Shown: piece by piece, positions 4,441 through 7,064 of the stretch
Position numbering within the stretch: the first letter of the stretch is position 1
Layout of the letters: each line of letters begins with the position of its first letter
Assembly (NCBI GenBank): GCA_964459805.1
Contig: CAYWOD010000194.1
Span: 1-7,064 of the forward strand
Origin: DAOVRL01 sp964459805
GTDB lineage: Bacteria; Planctomycetota; Phycisphaerae; Sedimentisphaerales; Anaerobacaceae
Direction: 5' to 3'
DNA: 7,064 nucleotides
Program-made: the position numbers and the translations under genes
Notes under the pieces: model-generated
Database searches by the model: none
The model's input: only the letters and a program-made list of their open reading frames with translations
What the model was told of the DNA's origin: nothing

Positions 4441-6195
4441 ATGACAAGAACAACTGAACAGTCTGTTGGGCGAACATTAAAGGTCTGTATGGTCATATCG
4501 GCGATGATTGTCGTACTGCTGAGCAGCGTGGCTTTTGCAGGCTCGGAGGCCGCGGACTTCAAGAGTGAGACATATAAAACCGTCGGCGATAGGGAGCTGC
4601 AGATTCGTATCCATTATCCTCCCGGCTGGAAGGCCGGTGACGCACGGGCGGCGATTATCTTCTTTTTCGGAGGAGGCTGGAATAGCGGCACGACGGGTCA
4701 GTTCCTGGTTCAGGCGCAATACCTCGCCAGTCGCGGTCTTGTAGCCGCCCGGGCCGACTATCGCGTCAAGAGCCGCGACGGAGTAACGCCGGATAAGTGC
4801 GTCGAGGATGCCCGCAGCGCCGTGCGCTGGATGCGCCGGAACTGCAAACGGCTGGGCATCGATCCCAAGAAACTGATCGCTTCGGGCGGCTCGGCCGGTG
4901 GTCACTTGGCGGCGTGCACGATGATCGCAAAGAGTGTCGAGGCCGAGGGTGACGATTTATCGATTTCGACGATACCGCAGGCAATGGTGCTGTTCAATCC
5001 GGTCCTCAACCTTACGAGCGAACGAATGATTGGACGCCTTGACGGCGATAAGAAGCTCGCCGGCAAGATTTCTCCGACACTTCATTTGGACAAGAAAGCC
5101 CCGCCGGCTTTGATTCTCTTCGGGACCGAGGATGGGCTGAAAGTCTTTGGGGACGAATACTGGGCCAAGGCCGAGGCACTGGGAATTCGCGCCGACAAGT
5201 ACCTTGCGGAGGGTCAGGGACACGGTTTCTTCAACCGCTCGCCGTGGCGCGAACGAACGCTGATCGCCGCGGACAAGTTCCTTGCCTCTCTCGGACTCTT
5301 GAAAGGTGAGCCGACAATCAAAGTACCGTCGGTAAGCGAACAGGCGACAGATCAACAGAGAGACCAGAGGAGCCGAGGGAGTGGTCGCAACGTTATGAGG
5401 TATTGGCTTGCGATGGACAAGAACGGCGATGAGAAGATCGGTGAAGCCGAGGCCCGGGGTCAGATAAAGGCCAACTTTAAGACCATTGACTCGGACAGTG
5501 ACGGCTTCATCGATCGTAAGGAGCTCGAGCAACTGGCCGCCCGCCTGCTCAGTGCTGGAGCCCGGCGCAGCAGGCGTGGCGGACATCCGGATACGAGCCG
5601 GTGGGATAATCTCTTCAAAGCGGACCTCTCGAATGCAGCGAAGCCAGAGGGGGTCTGGACGGTCTCAGACGGAGTCCTCACCGCAAGCCAGGACCAGGCT
5701 ATCTGGACCACCAGGGATTACGACAATTTCATCCTGGATTTGGAATTCAAGAACGCCCCCGGCACAAACAGCGGCGTCGTTGTCTATTGCACCAATACGA
5801 AAGGCAATGAGTGGATTCCAAATTCGGTGGAAATTCAGATCGCCGACGACTACGCCGAGCAGTGGGCCAAGGCGCCCAAAACCTGGCACTGCGGGGCGAT
5901 CTTCGGCCATCTGGCCCCGACCAAGAGTATGGTCAAAAAGCCCGGCGAGTGGAACCGCTTCACTGTAAGGTGTGTTGACAAAAGAATAGACGTGGTGCTC
6001 AACGGCGAAGGCGTTGTTTCGATGGATATGAGCCTGTGGACATCCGCGAAGACCAATCCCGATGGGTCCGAGATTCCATCGTGGCTGAACAAGCCGCTCA
6101 GCAAACACCCGACGAAGGGCCGAATCGGCCTGCAGGGTAAGCACGCCGGTGCCCCAATCTGGTTCCGCAACGTCAAGATCAAGGAGCTAAAGTAA
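4441..6195 (+). CDS. Secreted alpha/beta-hydrolase esterase fused to EF-hands and a DUF1080 3-keto-disaccharide hydrolase domain (584 aa)
   Basis: Residues 1-33 are a Sec signal peptide (VCMVISAMIVVLLSSVAFA). An alpha/beta-hydrolase_3/BD-FAE-like esterase domain spans about 40-287. FGGGW (76-80) forms the oxyanion hole with Phe in place of the usual His, GGSAGG (149-154) holds the nucleophile S151, GTEDG supplies D231, and GHGFF supplies H261. A linker leads to two canonical EF-hand loops (326-337, DKNGDEKIGEAE; 350-361, DSDSDGFIDRKE). These probably bind calcium or act as a dockerin-like spacer. Residues about 386-584 are a 3-keto-disaccharide hydrolase/DUF1080 beta-sandwich (RWDNLFKADL, GVLTASQDQAIWTT, SVEIQIADD, GRIGLQGKHAG, IWFRNVKIKEL). 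The protein probably deacylates a glycan and binds or cleaves (3-keto) sugars in the periplasm or outside the cell. It lies 109 nt after the sulfatase and shares its upstream element. Planctomycete family knowledge supports the domain names; the substrate is unknown. Confidence 0.92.
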   Translation: MTRTTEQSVGRTLKVCMVISAMIVVLLSSVAFAGSEAADFKSETYKTVGDRELQIRIHYPPGWKAGDARAAIIFFFGGGWNSGTTGQFLVQAQYLASRGLVAARADYRVKSRDGVTPDKCVEDARSAVRWMRRNCKRLGIDPKKLIASGGSAGGHLAACTMIAKSVEAEGDDLSISTIPQAMVLFNPVLNLTSERMIGRLDGDKKLAGKISPTLHLDKKAPPALILFGTEDGLKVFGDEYWAKAEALGIRADKYLAEGQGHGFFNRSPWRERTLIAADKFLASLGLLKGEPTIKVPSVSEQATDQQRDQRSRGSGRNVMRYWLAMDKNGDEKIGEAEARGQIKANFKTIDSDSDGFIDRKELEQLAARLLSAGARRSRRGGHPDTSRWDNLFKADLSNAAKPEGVWTVSDGVLTASQDQAIWTTRDYDNFILDLEFKNAPGTNSGVVVYCTNTKGNEWIPNSVEIQIADDYAEQWAKAPKTWHCGAIFGHLAPTKSMVKKPGEWNRFTVRCVDKRIDVVLNGEGVVSMDMSLWTSAKTNPDGSEIPSWLNKPLSKHPTKGRIGLQGKHAGAPIWFRNVKIKELK

Positions 6196-6245
6196 TCTGT
6201 ATCCGGGCTTTAACTTGTGAAAATGTCAAACAGCCGATGAGTTGA

Positions 6246-6338
6246 CTTCACTACGAGCACCCGGAAGTCGCCAGCCGGCTCAAACAGTACGCGGAGCGGC
6301 ACAGGCAGAAATTCTATACGAATAAGGCCCGGCCCTGA
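6246..6338 (+). pseudogene. C-terminal remnant of a sulfatase gene
   Basis: Read from 6246 the frame gives LHYEHPEVASRLKQYAERHR and ends KARP before a TGA at 6336-6338. 'HPEVxxRLxxYxExxR' is the familiar last helix of arylsulfatase-type proteins, just after the 'LYDLxxDP.E..NLA' signature. A TGA directly upstream (6243-6245) and the lack of any start show that only the tail of the gene survives. It differs from the corresponding part of the intact sulfatase upstream, so it is not a simple duplication of that gene. Confidence 0.55.
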
Positions 6339-6469
6339 CATGTCTGGATGGCGCCAATGACCTGATGCTCAAGGTCACACAGAACAACATGCCCTGGGGT
6401 TGGGGTGCAATCGTTCTTCTGCGAGAGGTCAAGGTACTAAAACCCAAACCGGGGAACGGCTCTTTTTGA
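6326..6469 (+). pseudogene. C-terminal remnant of a secreted carbohydrate-active protein
   Basis: In another frame (open from the TAA at 6323, stop TGA at 6467-6469) the sequence reads LDGANDLMLKVTQNNMPWGW, then VKVLKPKPGNGSF. 'L..G.N.LLLKVTQ....WGF' is a common beta-sandwich ending in planctomycete glycan-degrading proteins. No start codon with a ribosome-binding site precedes it, and its 5' end overlaps the sulfatase remnant. It is read as the decayed end of a second gene joined to the first by deletion. Confidence 0.5.
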
Positions 6470-6485
6470 AATTCAGCGTCTCGGC

Positions 6486-6833
6486 CTAACCGTACAAACA
6501 GGACGCACGGCGCACCGACTGCAGGGCAGCGTACTCGTCGTCGGTGAACTGGAACACCGCTTCAAGGCCGGTCCGCTTGAAGATGTGTCTGACCTCAAGA
6601 GAGACATTACAGAGAATGAGCTGACGTCCGGATCCGCTCAAGTACTTCTCCAATATCATAAGAGCGCAAATACTCTCGGAAGTTAGCACCTCCACTCTGG
6701 AGAAATCAATAATCACGTCGCGCCGGCATCCTTCGCCGGCAATCTCGTTGAGAGTCTCAAGCTCATTTCCCAGGTGGGGCTCTTCAGGCAGGGTAACAAG
6801 AAGAACATCTTCCAAGAAATTCTGGATACTCAC
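6486..6833 (-). CDS. STAS-domain protein, anti-sigma-factor-antagonist (SpoIIAA) type (115 aa)
   Basis: The whole protein is a single STAS domain. The pattern is VLLVTLPEEP (strand), NELETLNEIAGEG (helix), RDVIIDFSRVEVLTSESICA (strand and phosphorylation loop), ILEKYLSGSGRQLILCNVS, then VRHIFKRTGLEAVFQFTDDE. These proteins bind switch kinases or anti-sigma factors and are controlled by Ser/Thr phosphorylation. Alignment by eye puts S52 at the position of the SpoIIAA phosphoserine, within T51-S-E-S54. The start is GTG at 6831-6833, with GGGGGA 6 nt upstream (plus-strand 6840-6845). An in-frame TGA at 6849-6851 limits any longer form, and no ATG occurs near the N-terminus. It is convergent to the esterase and has no partner kinase or phosphatase in view. 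Confidence 0.88.
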   Translation of the reverse strand: MSIQNFLEDVLLVTLPEEPHLGNELETLNEIAGEGCRRDVIIDFSRVEVLTSESICALMILEKYLSGSGRQLILCNVSLEVRHIFKRTGLEAVFQFTDDEYAALQSVRRASCLYG

Positions 6834-6920
6834 TACAAGTCCCCCAATTCACAAAATACATTTTCCGTCGGATTACAGTACTTTATCGGAACGACCCGGG
6901 CACACGCCGGCACTAACGAA

Positions 6921-6949
6921 AGTATAGCACAAGAATTGGAAAATCAAAA
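6921..6949 (-). promoter_or_regulatory. Extended -10 promoter of the STAS gene
   Basis: On the minus strand TTTTGA (6944-6949) precedes TATACT (6921-6926) by 17 nt. The -10 is preceded by TG-C, giving the extended form TGCTATACT. Transcription would start near 6914, leaving a leader of about 80 nt before the GTG start. Confidence 0.65.
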
Positions 6950-6986
6950 TTGCAGCGCTTCTTAAGACAGAACAAATTCGACCAAC

Positions 6987-7058
6987 CCAGGCCAAGTTTT
7001 GCGTTCATACGGTTAATGCGTAGGTGGCCTGACAAACCAGGCTCTCGGACTTGGCTGG
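6987..7058. repeat. Nested inverted repeat near the window end
   Basis: CCAG-G-CCAAG (6987-6996) pairs with CTTGG-CTGG (7050-7058) through nine pairs with one bulged G. Enclosed are two smaller stems: GCGTT/AATGC (7001-7005 with 7015-7019, one G-U pair) and GCCTG-ACAAAC-CAGGC (7027-7042). The layout is a three-way-junction-like fold. It could be an intergenic repeat, part of an RNA gene continuing beyond 7064, or the 3' region of a minus-strand gene outside the window. It is not a tRNA. Confidence 0.3.
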
Positions 7059-7064
7059 AGAGAA

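Noticed and set aside
6448..6467. Possible terminator (CCG..CGG followed by TCTTTTT)
   Set aside because: The stem is only three base pairs. The T-run belongs to the end of the second gene remnant.

Overview
The window looks like a chromosomal piece of a free-living planctomycete, probably of the Phycisphaerae/Sedimentisphaerales type. This is inferred from protein style, not from a marker gene. The signs are a Tat-exported S1 sulfatase with a HEAT-repeat tail, a secreted alpha/beta-hydrolase carrying EF-hands and a DUF1080 (3-keto-disaccharide hydrolase) domain, a GspB-like secretion protein, and wide intergenic spaces with consensus sigma70-type promoters. No transposase, phage gene, CRISPR array, tRNA or rRNA was seen.

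Layout. (1) 1-600, minus strand: a complete bitopic membrane protein with a GspB-type C-terminal domain. Its near-perfect promoter is at 810-838 and its leader contains a possible 37-codon ORF. (2) 601-1627: about 1 kb without a recognisable protein gene. It holds the minus-strand promoter, an AT-rich hairpin at 936-954 and, most notably, a compact unit of promoter, two hairpins and intrinsic terminator (1012-1174). That unit looks like a stand-alone RNA gene of about 130 nt. (3) 1628-2074, plus: a small secreted or membrane protein with a coiled coil and two membrane helices. (4) 2424-4331 and 4441-6195, plus: a sulfatase and a multidomain esterase. Each is preceded by the same 12-base word TTTTGGGCGGGA at the same distance from an extended -10-like element. 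(5) 6196-6485: a graveyard of two C-terminal gene remnants in different frames, one sulfatase-like and one like a carbohydrate-active protein. (6) 6486-6833, minus: a STAS-domain protein (anti-sigma-factor-antagonist type) starting at GTG, with its own extended -10 promoter. (7) 6834-7064: this promoter region plus a nested inverted repeat near the window end.

How the genes may work together. The sulfatase and the esterase/3-keto-glycoside hydrolase are both exported and would act on a sulfated, acylated glycan outside the cytoplasm or in the periplasm. The remnants just downstream suggest the carbohydrate locus was once larger. The shared upstream element suggests the two living genes are co-regulated as separate transcripts rather than only as an operon. 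The GspB-like protein may take part in type II secretion or a pilus-like system, with partners outside the window. The STAS protein appears to be an unrelated regulator; no partner kinase or phosphatase is in view.
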